This document shows positions 11,482-20,429 of a stretch of DNA of 52,348 nucleotides, one piece after another. This stretch comes from Paulinella micropora (taxonomy: Eukaryota > Cercozoa > Imbricatea > Euglyphida), in assembly GCA_009731375.1 (NCBI GenBank), contig BJOX01000085.1, positions 134,964-187,311 of the forward strand, read 5' to 3'. Every line of letters begins with the position of its first letter. The first letter of the stretch is position 1. Below the pieces are notes generated by a model. The model was not told where the DNA came from and did not search any database. It was given only the letters and a program-made list of their open reading frames with translations. The translations under genes were made by a program, and so were the position numbers.

Positions 11482-11683
11482 GTAACTTCTCCTTGCGCCT
11501 TCTTGTTCCACGTTGGTAACATTTCACCTTCCTATCCAGCTTCCTAGCTTCCTAGCTACCTACCTAGCTGCCTAGCTACCTAGCTATCAAGCTATCCTCT
11601 TCCCTACCTACTTACTTTCCTGCCTACCAACCTTCCTACCTGCCTACCTCAATTGAAGTTAGGGTTAGTATCTATCTATCTAG
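11482..11683 (+). repeat. Intron with CTAG/CTAC-rich degenerate repeats
   Basis: Intron between exons 8 and 9. The distal half is degenerate 'agctacct/ttcctacc' repeats, then ctcaattgaagttagggttag and a TATC block ending in ctatctag. Confidence 0.7.
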
Positions 11684-11702
11684 GCGTTTATCGAACCGCA
11701 GC
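11684..11702 (+). CDS. MORN gene micro-exon 9
   Basis: Acceptor ctatctatctag; 19 nt reading AFIEPQ plus one base; donor gtaacatt, very like the previous donor. The phase fits both sides (0 in, 1 out). Very short, so support comes from phase and splice sites rather than from content. Confidence 0.55.
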
Positions 11703-11767
11703 GTAACATTATTCTAATCTTCATTTGCATCAGCATCATCTGAGTATCCATCTGTCTACCTTTCTAG

Positions 11768-11938
11768 GTATGTCACCGGCTCTTGCCAGCCGCTTGACAT
11801 GGCCGACATGGACTCTTCTGGCTATTCCCGAGAAGGCAGCCAACCAGCTTAGCCAGCAGGCAAACCAGCTGGCCGGCTTGCAGCAGCAGGCTTCAGACGA
11901 GCAGGCCTTGGCCTCCACCAAGCAGCGCTTCAACCGAG
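11768..11938 (+). CDS. MORN gene exon 10, helical Q/A-rich segment
   Basis: Acceptor acctttctag. Two-base lead completes an R codon, then MSPALASRLTWP... changing at AANQLSQQANQLAGLQQQ into an amphipathic, glutamine-rich helix that ends KQRFNR plus one base. This looks like a short coiled coil after the MORN array. The donor gtccaccaag is weak. Just downstream the sequence ccttggcctccacc of the exon is repeated (about 11948-11962), a small local duplication. Confidence 0.62.
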
Positions 11939-12039
11939 GTCCACCAAGCCTTGGCCTCCACCTTTCAGCGCTCATTTTCCACAAGGCATTTGTTAATTCG
12001 ATAGGGGCTATTCTGGAATATTCATTTTTATGTACACAT

Positions 12040-12160
12040 TTTCACATTACTAAAGGATTATCTTTGATTAGTATGACCTAACTTCACATTACTAAAGGAT
12101 TATCTTTGATTAGTATGACCTAACTTCACATTACTAAAGGATTATCTTTGATTAGTATGA
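12040..12160. repeat. 42-bp tandem repeat running into a gap
   Basis: At least 2.8 copies of a 42-bp AT-rich unit (cttcacattactaaagg...) with starts at about 12040, 12082 and 12124, cut by the 115-N gap at 12161-12275. The gap probably hides more copies. Confidence 0.9.
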
Positions 12161-12275
12161 NNNNNNNNNNNNNNNNNNNNNNNNNNNNNNNNNNNNNNNN
12201 NNNNNNNNNNNNNNNNNNNNNNNNNNNNNNNNNNNNNNNNNNNNNNNNNNNNNNNNNNNNNNNNNNNNNNNNNNN
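12161..12275. other. Assembly gap (115 N)
   Basis: Run of N immediately after a 42-bp tandem repeat, likely an unresolved repeat. Confidence 0.99.
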
Positions 12276-12361
12276 GATAGATATTATAGCTAAACTCAAA
12301 CAGGGCATGGCCATACTTCCGGCCTGTCATAGATCTGGCCAAAATTACGGCAAGTATTGTA

Positions 12362-12422
12362 CATCCTATGTATGTATGTGTGTATGTATGTATGTATGTG
12401 TGTATGTATGTATGTATGTATG

Positions 12423-12472
<50 letters not shown>

Positions 12473-12560
12473 TTTATGTATGCATGCATGTATGTATGTA
12501 CGTATGTATGTTCGTATGTATGTATGTTTGTATGTATGTATATATTGCATGTATATATGT
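12362..12560. repeat. GTAT and TA microsatellites
   Basis: GTAT/GTGT units, a TA dinucleotide run near 12427-12469, then GTAT with GCAT and GTTC variants. Confidence 0.93.
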
Positions 12561-12572
12561 ATTCTACAACGG

Positions 12573-12615
12573 AGAGAATCCGCCTGGATTTTTTGGAGCC
12601 CGAGGCGTTGCTGCG
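12573..12615 (+). pseudogene. Ghost copy of MORN gene exon 11
   Basis: cccgaggcgttgctgcg reads EPEALLRF and matches the EYEALLSAF part of the exon at 14796-14836. It has no clean splice pair and is followed by ATT repeats. It sits in the intron upstream of the real exon, like the other ghost copies. Confidence 0.45.
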
Positions 12616-12654
12616 ATTTTATTATTATTGTCATTATCATTTTTATCTCTGAAA

Positions 12655-13737
12655 GGTTTTGGGAGTAGGGGGAGGGGGGTTTGGGGGGAGGGGAAAAGGA
12701 AATTGTGTAACCCCCCAACCCAGCATTTCCGCGCACCTGCCGGAATGAATCATGGTTTGTGTGAACCAGGAGGAGTTGTGAGCTCATATTTGCAGGGTGG
12801 CTAGCCACAGACTCGATGTTGATGCTGGGTAATTTTGTTGGGCACATATTTGCGTTAGGAGTGTCCTGAATGCCATAATTTCGTGTTTTTTCAGCCTACT
12901 TTCTGCACCCCCGTCGGAATAAATCATGGTTTGTGTGAACCAGGAGGAGTTGGGAGCTCATATTGACAGGGTGGCTAGCCCCAGACTCGATTTTGATGCT
13001 GATATAATTTTTTTGGAATTCACATGAATATTTACGTTAAGGGGAGTGTCCTGAATGCAAAATTCCTTTTTTTGGGGGGAGTTCTTGCGGTACCTCCGGC
13101 AATTGAGCGTACCCTGTCGACGTGGAAGGGGGAGTTCTGGGCCCCCGGGAACCCCAGCCCTGCAATTGTACGTACTCCACGCGAATTAGCCGAAACCAAA
13201 ATGAATGGCTGAGAATGCTCCAAGGCTCTCAGAGTTGTGCCAGAAGGGTTTCTGCCGGTTGCCTCCGGTAATTGAACGTACCCTGTCGACTGTGGAAAGG
13301 GGGGGGGGGGGGGGCCCCCCCCCCCCCCCCCGGACCCCCNNNNNNNNNNATTTGCCGTCACCAAAATTAATGGCTGAGAATGGCTCCCAAAGTTGTGCCA
13401 GAATGGTTGAGAGGCTGATTTTTTTGTTTTCACAACCTCGGGCCGCGCTCTTGGTAGTGAACCAGTTGAAAAAGAGATGTACAAAGATTCTGGCAAAGTA
13501 GTGCCACAAGGAATGGCTGACAATGCTCCAAGGCTCTGAGAGTTGTGTCAGAGGGGCTTAGAGGTTGATTCTCTGTCTTTTTGCAAGCCTGTCACGAGCT
13601 CTTTTTTGAGGGATATATGTGAAATTATGAAATTCGAATGTAATGACAAAGTAGTGCCAAGATGAATGGCTGCGATTGCTCCGAGGCTGTAAAAGTTGTG
13701 CATGTGAGAATGAGGAAAAGCGACCTTGAGAACAGGG

Positions 13738-13774
<37 letters not shown>

Positions 13775-14225
13775 NNNNNNNNNNNNNNNNNNNNNNNNNN
13801 NNNNNNNNNNNNNNNNNNNNNNNNNNNNNNNNNNNNNNNNNNNNNNNNNNNNNNNNNNNNNNNNNNNNNNNNNNNNNNNNNNNNNNNNNAAAAAAAATTT
13901 TTTTCCCCCCCCCCCCCCCCTCCCCCATTTCGGCACCCCTCCCATCGGAATAAATAATGGTTTGTGTGAACCAGGAGTTCGGAGCTCATATTGACAGGGT
14001 GGCTAGCCCCAGACTCGATCTGGATGCTGATATAATTTTTTTTGAAATTCACGCAAATATTTGCGTTTGGGGAGTGCCTTGAATGCCAACATTCCTTGTT
14101 TTTTGGAGTACTTGCCGGTACCTCCTGCAATCAAACGTACCCTGTCGACGAGGAAGGGGGTCTGGGGGGCCCTCCCCCCGGGAACCCCAGCCCTGCAATT
14201 GTACGTACCCGTTTTGGTCACGGGT
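12655..14225 (+). mobile_element. R3 dispersed repeat cluster, several nested copies
   Basis: Copies of an element whose shared parts are: (a) 'gggagtaggggg' with G-rich DNA, (b) 'aataaatcatggtttgtg ... gggtggctagcc ... gatgctgatata' near 12742, 12912 and 13941, (c) T-run then a palindrome of the type cgcaaatatttgcg (exact at 14052-14065), (d) 'ggtacctccggcaattgaacgtaccctgtcga', and (e) 'aaaatgaatggctgagaatgctccaagg' near 13197, 13363, 13510 and 13661. Copies are truncated and nested, joined by G-runs, C-runs and gaps (13340-13349, 13775-13889). No coding capacity. Class unknown. Confidence 0.65.
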
Positions 14226-14550
14226 GACACGCACACCAGAAAATTGAGGTCTTTTTGCCACCAGGCGTCGTTTGCGCACACCAGAGGGAGTTAGTGGCTG
14301 ATATTTGGTGTATCTGACACTTCTTGATGAGCTCTCTTCGAAAATATAAAAGTTGTGGTGCCGGGTGGCTTACACACAGGAAAATTTAGGTTTTTGCGCC
14401 ACCAGGCGCCGTTTGCGCACACCAGAGGGAGTTTGAGGCTGATGTTTGGTGTATCCGACACCTCTCGGTGTGCTCTCTTCGGGGATAAAAAAGTTTTAGT
14501 GGCGGGTGGCGCAAAAACCAGAGATTTAGATTTTTGTGCCACCAGAGCTT
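14223..14550 (+). repeat. Tandem repeat of about 145 bp
   Basis: Two full units and part of a third, each with 'gcacaccagagggagtt', 'gatatttggtgtatc' or variant, 'gtgctctcttcg' and 'aaaagtt.tggtg.cgggtggc'. The last unit leads into another R3 segment at about 14565. Confidence 0.75.
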
Positions 14551-14724
14551 ACACTTGCGTTCTGCTGGTACCTTCGGCAATTGAACGTACCCTGCCGACG
14601 GGGAACGGGGGGGCGGGGGCCCTCCCCCCGGGAACCCCAGCCCGAGGGGGGGGGAAGGGGGGGAAGGGGGGGGATGCGCGAAGCGCATCGCAAACCATCC
14701 TTTCAGGTGTTGGCGCAGCCCCTA

Positions 14725-14726
<2 letters not shown>

Positions 14727-14792
<66 letters not shown>

Positions 14793-14793
14793 C
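14727..14793. repeat. (ATT)n array acting as the 3' end of a MORN intron
   Basis: Pure ATT repeat ending in attatcag, the acceptor of the exon at 14796. It sits after R3-type sequence and gcgcagcccctag, so it may be a retroelement tail now used as the acceptor region. Confidence 0.85.
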
Positions 14794-14795
14794 AG

Positions 14796-14836
14796 AATAC
14801 GAGGCGTTGCTAAGTGCGTTTCACCAGCATGACAAG
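14796..14836 (+). CDS. MORN gene exon 11, helical segment
   Basis: Acceptor attatcag, donor gtatgtat. Two-base lead completes a codon with exon 10, then [13 protein letters not shown]. The join reads [12 protein letters not shown], a continuous helix, and the phase is correct (1 to 2). Helix content resembles a coiled coil or the first helix of an EF-hand, but no calcium loop follows. Confidence 0.58.
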
Positions 14837-14852
14837 GTATGTATATGTACAT

Positions 14853-14902
<50 letters not shown>

Positions 14903-14941
14903 CGTATATAAAATTATATATATATATATATAATATATATA

Positions 14942-15033
<92 letters not shown>

Positions 15034-15159
15034 CGTATAATGTATATGTATATGTATATGTATATATGTATATGTATAATGTGTAATGTATATGTATATG
15101 TATATGTATATTGTATATGCATATGTATATGTATATGTATATGTGTGTGTTTTTTGTAC

Positions 15160-15207
<48 letters not shown>

Positions 15208-15220
15208 TTGTATATGTATT

Positions 15221-15301
<81 letters not shown>

Positions 15302-15334
15302 GTATATAGATGTATATAGATGTATATGTATGTT

Positions 15335-15376
<42 letters not shown>

Positions 15377-15377
15377 C

Positions 15378-15434
<57 letters not shown>

Positions 15435-15558
15435 CATATGTATATTGTATATGTATATGTATATGTATGTATATGTACATGTATACGTATATGTATATGC
15501 ATATGTATATGCATATGTATATGTATATGTATATGTATATGCACATTATGTATATGTG

Positions 15559-15591
<33 letters not shown>

Positions 15592-15605
15592 TATATATAT
15601 ATATG

Positions 15606-15702
<97 letters not shown>

Positions 15703-15786
15703 CGTGTATGTGTATGTATATCTACATCTATATCCATATCTATATCTATATCCATATCTATATCTATATCTATATGCATATTTATA
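14837..15786. repeat. 0.95-kb TATATG hexanucleotide intron
   Basis: Starts with the donor gtatgtatatg and is almost wholly (TATATG)n, with small TA, TG and TATATC blocks, ending tatatctatatgcatatttatag. All six frames give alternating two-residue repeats, which are artefacts. Confidence 0.93.
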
Positions 15787-15787
15787 G

Positions 15788-15847
15788 GAGCTCTGCACCG
15801 CGTCAGCGCTGCCCTCGCTGTGGTCATTATTATCATTATTGTCATAA
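15788..15847 (+). CDS. Possible last exon of the MORN gene
   Basis: Acceptor atttatag; phase 0 reads [19 protein letters not shown] then taa. The second half falls in ATT-like repeat, so the stop may lie in a retroelement tail that captured the gene end. An alternative donor (gctgtggtca) lies inside. Weak coding signal; phase fits exon 11. Confidence 0.38.
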   Translation, partial: ELCTASALPSLWSLLSLLS

Positions 15848-15869
15848 AAATTATTATTACTATTGAAAT

Positions 15870-16046
15870 TTGTTGGTAGTAGGGGTTGGGGGATGTGGGG
15901 GAAGGGGAAAAATGAAAATTGCGTACCCACCCACCCCTGCATTTCACCACCCCTGTCTTGATCCATCATGGTTTGTGGGAGCCAGGAGGAGTTGGGAGTT
16001 CGTATTTGCAGGGTGGCTAGCCCCACGACTCAGTCTGATGCTGATA

Positions 16047-16121
<75 letters not shown>

Positions 16122-16900
16122 NNNNNNNNNNNNNNNNNNNNNNNNNNNNNNNNNNNNNNNNNNNNNNNNNNNNNNNNNNNNNNNNNNNNNNNNNNNNNNN
16201 NNNNNNNNNNNNNNNNNNTTTTTTTTGTTGGTTGAATCACCTCAAATATTTGCGTTAGGGAAGTGTCCTGAACGCTTAACCCTTGCCCTGTGGTAGGTCC
16301 GCAACACCCGGAGAAATCTGTTCTTTTGGCGGATGTGAGCGGGCGTGTGACAGGTTCAGGGTTAAATTCCTTTTTTTGAACCCCATTTCCGCAACCCTGT
16401 CGGAATAAATCATGATTTGTGGGAATCAGGAGGAGTTGGGAGCTCATATTTGCGAGATGGTTAGCCACAGACTCGATGTTTATGATGATATAGTTTCTTT
16501 GGAAATCACGCAAATATTTGCGTTATGCGAGTGTCCTGAATACCAAAATTCCTTGTCTGCGGCAGTGCCGGTACCTCCGGCAATTGAACGTACCCTGTCG
16601 GCGGGCAAAGGAGGTCCCTCCCCCGGGATCCCCAGTCTGCAATGTACGTACTCCACGCGAATCAGCCGGCACCAAAATGGATGGCTGAGAATGCTCCAAG
16701 GCTCTAAGAGTTGTACCAGAAGGGTTTTTGCAGGTTCCCTTCTGCAATTGAACTTACCCTGTCGACTGTGGAAATGGGGGTTCGGGGAACCCTCCCCCCG
16801 GGAACCTAACCTGGCAATTGTATGTACCCGAGGCGACCTAGCGGGCACCAAAATGAATGGCTGAGAATGCTCCCAGGGTCTCAAAGTGGTGCCAGAATAG
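15870..16900 (+). mobile_element. R3 repeat cluster, second block
   Basis: G-rich start at about 15872 matches 12655 onward. The 'catggtttgtgggagccaggagg' part is at 15968, then a long T-run and gap (16123-16218), the atatttgcgtta part at 16242, another copy at 16400-16640 with the exact palindrome at 16509-16522, and 'atggctgagaatgctcc' parts near 16680 and 16857. No genes. Confidence 0.65.
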
Positions 16901-17053
16901 TTGAGAGGCTTTTTGGGTTAAGAAAGTGCGAAAATAATGATAAAGTAGCGCCGAAACGAATGGGTGAGAATGCTCCAAGGGTGTAAAAATTGTGCATATG
17001 AATATGAGAGAAAAAGCGACGTTGGGAAGAGGACGGGGGGGGGGGGGGGGGGG

Positions 17054-17566
17054 NNNNNNNNNNNNNNNNNNNNNNNNNNNNNNNNNNNNNNNNNNNNNNN
17101 NNNNNNNNNNNNNNNNNNNNNNNNNNNNNNNNNNNNNNNNNNNNNNNNNNNNNNNNNNNNNNNNNNNNNNNNNNNNNNNNNNNNNNNNNNNNNNNNNNNN
17201 NNNNNNNNNNNNNNNNNNNNNNNNNNNNNNNNNNNNNNNNNNNNNNNNNNNNNNNNNNNNNNNNNNNNNNNNNNNNNNNNNNNNNNNNNNNNNNNNNNNN
17301 NNNNNNNNNNNNNNNNNNNNNNNNNNNNNNNNNNNNNNNNNNNNNNNNNNNNNNNNNNNNNNNNNNNNNNNNNNNNNNNNNNNNNNNNNNNNNNNNNNNN
17401 NNNNNNNNNNNNNNNNNNNNNNNNNNNNNNNNNNNNNNNNNNNNNNNNNNNNNNNNNNNNNNNNNNNNNNNNNNNNNNNNNNNNNNNNNNNNNNNNNNNN
17501 NNNNNNNNNNNNNNNNNNNNNNNNNNNNNNNNNNNNNNNNNNNNNNNNNNNNNNNNNNNNNNNNNN
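17054..17566. other. Assembly gap (about 513 N) after a G-run
   Basis: Preceded by a run of more than 20 G. Nothing can be said of its content. Confidence 0.99.
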
Positions 17567-17607
17567 GGATGCACATGGCCTTTTGGCTCAGCAATTGGCA
17601 GGAGATA

Positions 17608-17676
<69 letters not shown>

Positions 17677-17782
17677 TACTACTATTATTATTATCATCTA
17701 TTGCTATTATTACTATTACTATTGTTATTATTACTATTATTACTATTACTACTATTATTATTATTATTATTATTATTATTAC

Positions 17783-17858
<76 letters not shown>

Positions 17859-17860
17859 GG
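17567..17860 (+). repeat. Element 3' end with (ATT)n tail
   Basis: 17567-17609 (ggatgcacatggccttttgg...ggagatac) is identical to 17988-18030 and is followed by 250 bp of ATT/ACT repeats. I take the unique part as a retroelement 3' end of the (ATT)n-tail group. Confidence 0.7.
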
Positions 17861-18052
17861 GAGTACGTAGGCCATCGGTCCTTTCCATGGGCTGATTGGT
17901 ATAAAGCTCCTAGAGTAATGTTCTATGCCGTCACTTCCTTTATTCCACCGATTGGTGTGGAGACTTTCCTTATGGAATGGAGGACTGGATGCACATGGCC
18001 TTTTGGCTCAGCAATTGGCAGGAGATACATTATTATTATTATTATTATTATT
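17861..18052 (+). mobile_element. Retroelement 3' fragment with (ATT)n tail
   Basis: About 170 bp from gagtacgtaggcc to ggagatac, then ATT repeats and a 10-N gap. Its last 40 bp (catggccttttggctcagc...) align with the 3' ends of the duplicated 703-bp element read on the minus strand (catggccctcgggctcagcc). An open frame through it may be chance. Confidence 0.55.
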
Positions 18053-18062
18053 NNNNNNNNNN

Positions 18063-18620
18063 TAGCCCCAGACTAGATGTCGATGCTGATATAGTTTTTT
18101 TTTTGTTGTTGTTGTTGTTGTTCTTGTTGTTGTTGTTGTTGTTGTTGTTGTTTTTGTTGGAATTTGCGCAAATATTTGCGTTAGGGAAGTGTCCTGAATG
18201 CCAAAATTCGTGATTTTTTCCACCCCATTTCTGCACCCCAGTCGGAATAAATAATGGTTTGTGGGAGCCAATAGTTGGGAGCTCATATTGACAGGGTGGA
18301 TAGCCCCAGACTCGATGTTGATGCTGATATAATTTTTTGGAATTCACGCAAAAATTTGCGTTAGGGGAGTGTCCTGAATGCCAAAATTCCTTGTTTTTTG
18401 GGAGTACTTGCCGGTGCCTCCGGCAATCGAACGTACCCTGTCGACGGGGAAGGGGCTTGGTCCGGGGGGGCGTCCCCCCCAGGAACCACAGCCCCGTAAT
18501 TGTACGTACCCAAAGCAAATTAGCCAGCACCAAAATGAATAGCTGAGAATGCTCCAAGGCTCTTAGAGTTGTGACAGCAGGGTTATGCTGGTTGCTTCCT
18601 GCAATTGAACGTACGACGAC
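18063..18620 (+). mobile_element. R3 repeat cluster, third block
   Basis: A copy with a (TTG)n block at 18104-18158, the exact palindrome at 18167-18180, a second copy from 18240 with 'aataaataatggtttgtggg' and 'acgcaaaaatttgcgtt', and the 'ccggcaatcgaacgtaccctgtcgac' module near 18420. Confidence 0.65.
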
Positions 18621-18661
18621 GGGAAGAGGAGAGGGGGGGGAGTGGGTAATGGGGGTGGTGT

Positions 18662-18710
<49 letters not shown>

Positions 18711-18767
18711 CCCCACAAGATGGCTAAGTGGCGACCGCCGCTGATCAATTTGGTGGTGGCCCCCCCC

Positions 18768-19638
18768 NNNNNNNNNNNNNNNNNNNNNNNNNNNNNNNNN
18801 NNNNNNNNNNNNNNNNNNNNNNNNNNNNNNNNNNNNNNNNNNNNNNNNNNNNNNNNNNNNNNNNNNNNNNNNNNNNNNNNNNNNNNNNNNNNNNNNNNNN
18901 NNNNNNNNNNNNNNNNNNNNNNNNNNNNNNNNNNNNNNNNNNNNNNNNNNNNNNNNNNNNNNNNNNNNNNNNNNNNNNNNNNNNNNNNNNNNNNNNNNNN
19001 NNNNNNNNNNNNNNNNNNNNNNNNNNNNNNNNNNNNNNNNNNNNNNNNNNNNNNNNNNNNNNNNNNNNNNNNNNNNNNNNNNNNNNNNNNNNNNNNNNNN
19101 NNNNNNNNNNNNNNNNNNNNNNNNNNNNNNNNNNNNNNNNNNNNNNNNNNNNNNNNNNNNNNNNNNNNNNNNNNNNNNNNNNNNNNNNNNNNNNNNNNNN
19201 NNNNNNNNNNNNNNNNNNNNNNNNNNNNNNNNNNNNNNNNNNNNNNNNNNNNNNNNNNNNNNNNNNNNNNNNNNNNNNNNNNNNNNNNNNNNNNNNNNNN
19301 NNNNNNNNNNNNNNNNNNNNNNNNNNNNNNNNNNNNNNNNNNNNNNNNNNNNNNNNNNNNNNNNNNNNNNNNNNNNNNNNNNNNNNNNNNNNNNNNNNNN
19401 NNNNNNNNNNNNNNNNNNNNNNNNNNNNNNNNNNNNNNNNNNNNNNNNNNNNNNNNNNNNNNNNNNNNNNNNNNNNNNNNNNNNNNNNNNNNNNNNNNNN
19501 NNNNNNNNNNNNNNNNNNNNNNNNNNNNNNNNNNNNNNNNNNNNNNNNNNNNNNNNNNNNNNNNNNNNNNNNNNNNNNNNNNNNNNNNNNNNNNNNNNNN
19601 NNNNNNNNNNNNNNNNNNNNNNNNNNNNNNNNNNNNNN
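18768..19638. other. Assembly gap (about 871 N)
   Basis: Largest gap in the window, after G- and C-runs at 18676-18715 and a short C-run. Confidence 0.99.
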
Positions 19639-19697
19639 ATTGGAGGCTTATGTCCGTTGAGGATATGCCATTAGCTGCATCAGTACGCCTCAGATAT

Positions 19698-19750
<53 letters not shown>
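19639..19750 (+). mobile_element. Retroelement 3' end with (ATT)n tail
   Basis: attggaggcttatgtccg...gctgcatcagtacgcctcagatatag followed by ATT repeats. It shares the 'tggaggc.catgtcc' and 'gcatcagta.gcct.aga' modules with the LINE at 20430, the SINE at 26568 and sequence at 28379-28402 (minus strand). Confidence 0.6.
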
Positions 19751-20226
19751 GATCTGTTTCCGGACATGAGCCTCCAAGCCCTTGTTCGAGGTGCTTCATC
19801 CCCACCTAGTCAGTCTCTCGACTGATTATAGGGGCCACCGATGGAGCTCCTGAGGGCAAGACTACACTAAGCCGAGGTTATTCCGCAGTCCCAACAACCT
19901 CTTGCAAAACGTTGCCGCATGTGCAAGTGCGTACACCAAGCATGGTTGCTAGAACTACCTCAAAACCCCACCCATAACAATTTGGTATCCGCTGGGTCCA
20001 CGGGCTATCAACCGGCATAGCGGAGTTTAAGATCTTCGACAGGCGCCCAACGACCCTCCTCCCCAGCATCATCCACCAAATGGTTTTGAGTTGGCATCAC
20101 AGTTTAACGCCGTAAGGCCATTGGGCTGGAGCTCTGATAAACAAGCGTGACTAAGTTTTTATCATCAGGTGTTACCCTCAAATATATCACAGTCAACACT
20201 CCGAGAAGAAAGATATACTTCCTCTA
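19751..20226. other. Unassigned segment between two trinucleotide arrays
   Basis: About 475 bp of mixed composition between ATT and AAT arrays. On the minus strand it starts after the (ATT)n at 20294 and ends with 'cttggaggctcatgtccggaaacagatcg', again close to the shared module but followed by TAA rather than ATT. I recognise no gene; it may be another non-autonomous element. Confidence 0.4.
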
Positions 20227-20247
20227 AGGAATCATAATAATAATAAC

Positions 20248-20295
<48 letters not shown>

Positions 20296-20429
20296 CCCCC
20301 CGGGCACCCCTGTCGGAATAAATCACGGTTTGTGGGAACCAGGAGGAGTTTGGAACCCCAATAACAATGATAATAACAATAACAATAACAATAATAATAA
20401 TAATAATAATAATAATAGGCTTCCTCAGA
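20227..20429. repeat. AAT arrays with an R3 fragment; tail of the LINE
   Basis: AAT repeats at 20227-20294 and 20357-20417 flank a short R3 piece (20312-20357: aataaatcacggtttgtggg). On the minus strand 20417 downwards is the (ATT)n 3' tail of the LINE ORF, beginning only 12 nt after its stop codon. The hairpin ttcctctaaggaa lies at 20219-20231. Confidence 0.8.

Noticed and set aside
10727-11547. YIHT/MYVC repeat frames over CATA/GTAT arrays
   Set aside because: Repeat translations only; the true coding parts are the short MORN exons at their edges. The same applies at 4253-5649 and 31808-32842.
11649-11672. Telomere-like ttagggttag
   Set aside because: Only a single and partial repeat inside an intron; no array.
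12655-14813. Repeated frames with 'PPAIERTLST' in R3 copies
   Set aside because: The frame is not kept between copies and contains stops and shifts; it is a by-product of the repeated DNA.
14703-15866. Frames of 150-240 codons with alternating HI, YT, MY or VY residues
   Set aside because: Artefacts of the TATATG hexamer, open in all frames.
16881-18076. Long frames spanning the N-gap and ATT array
   Set aside because: Most of their length is undetermined bases or ATT repeat.
18563-19777. 404-codon minus frame
   Set aside because: Almost entirely N; its ends are G/C-runs and ATT repeat.
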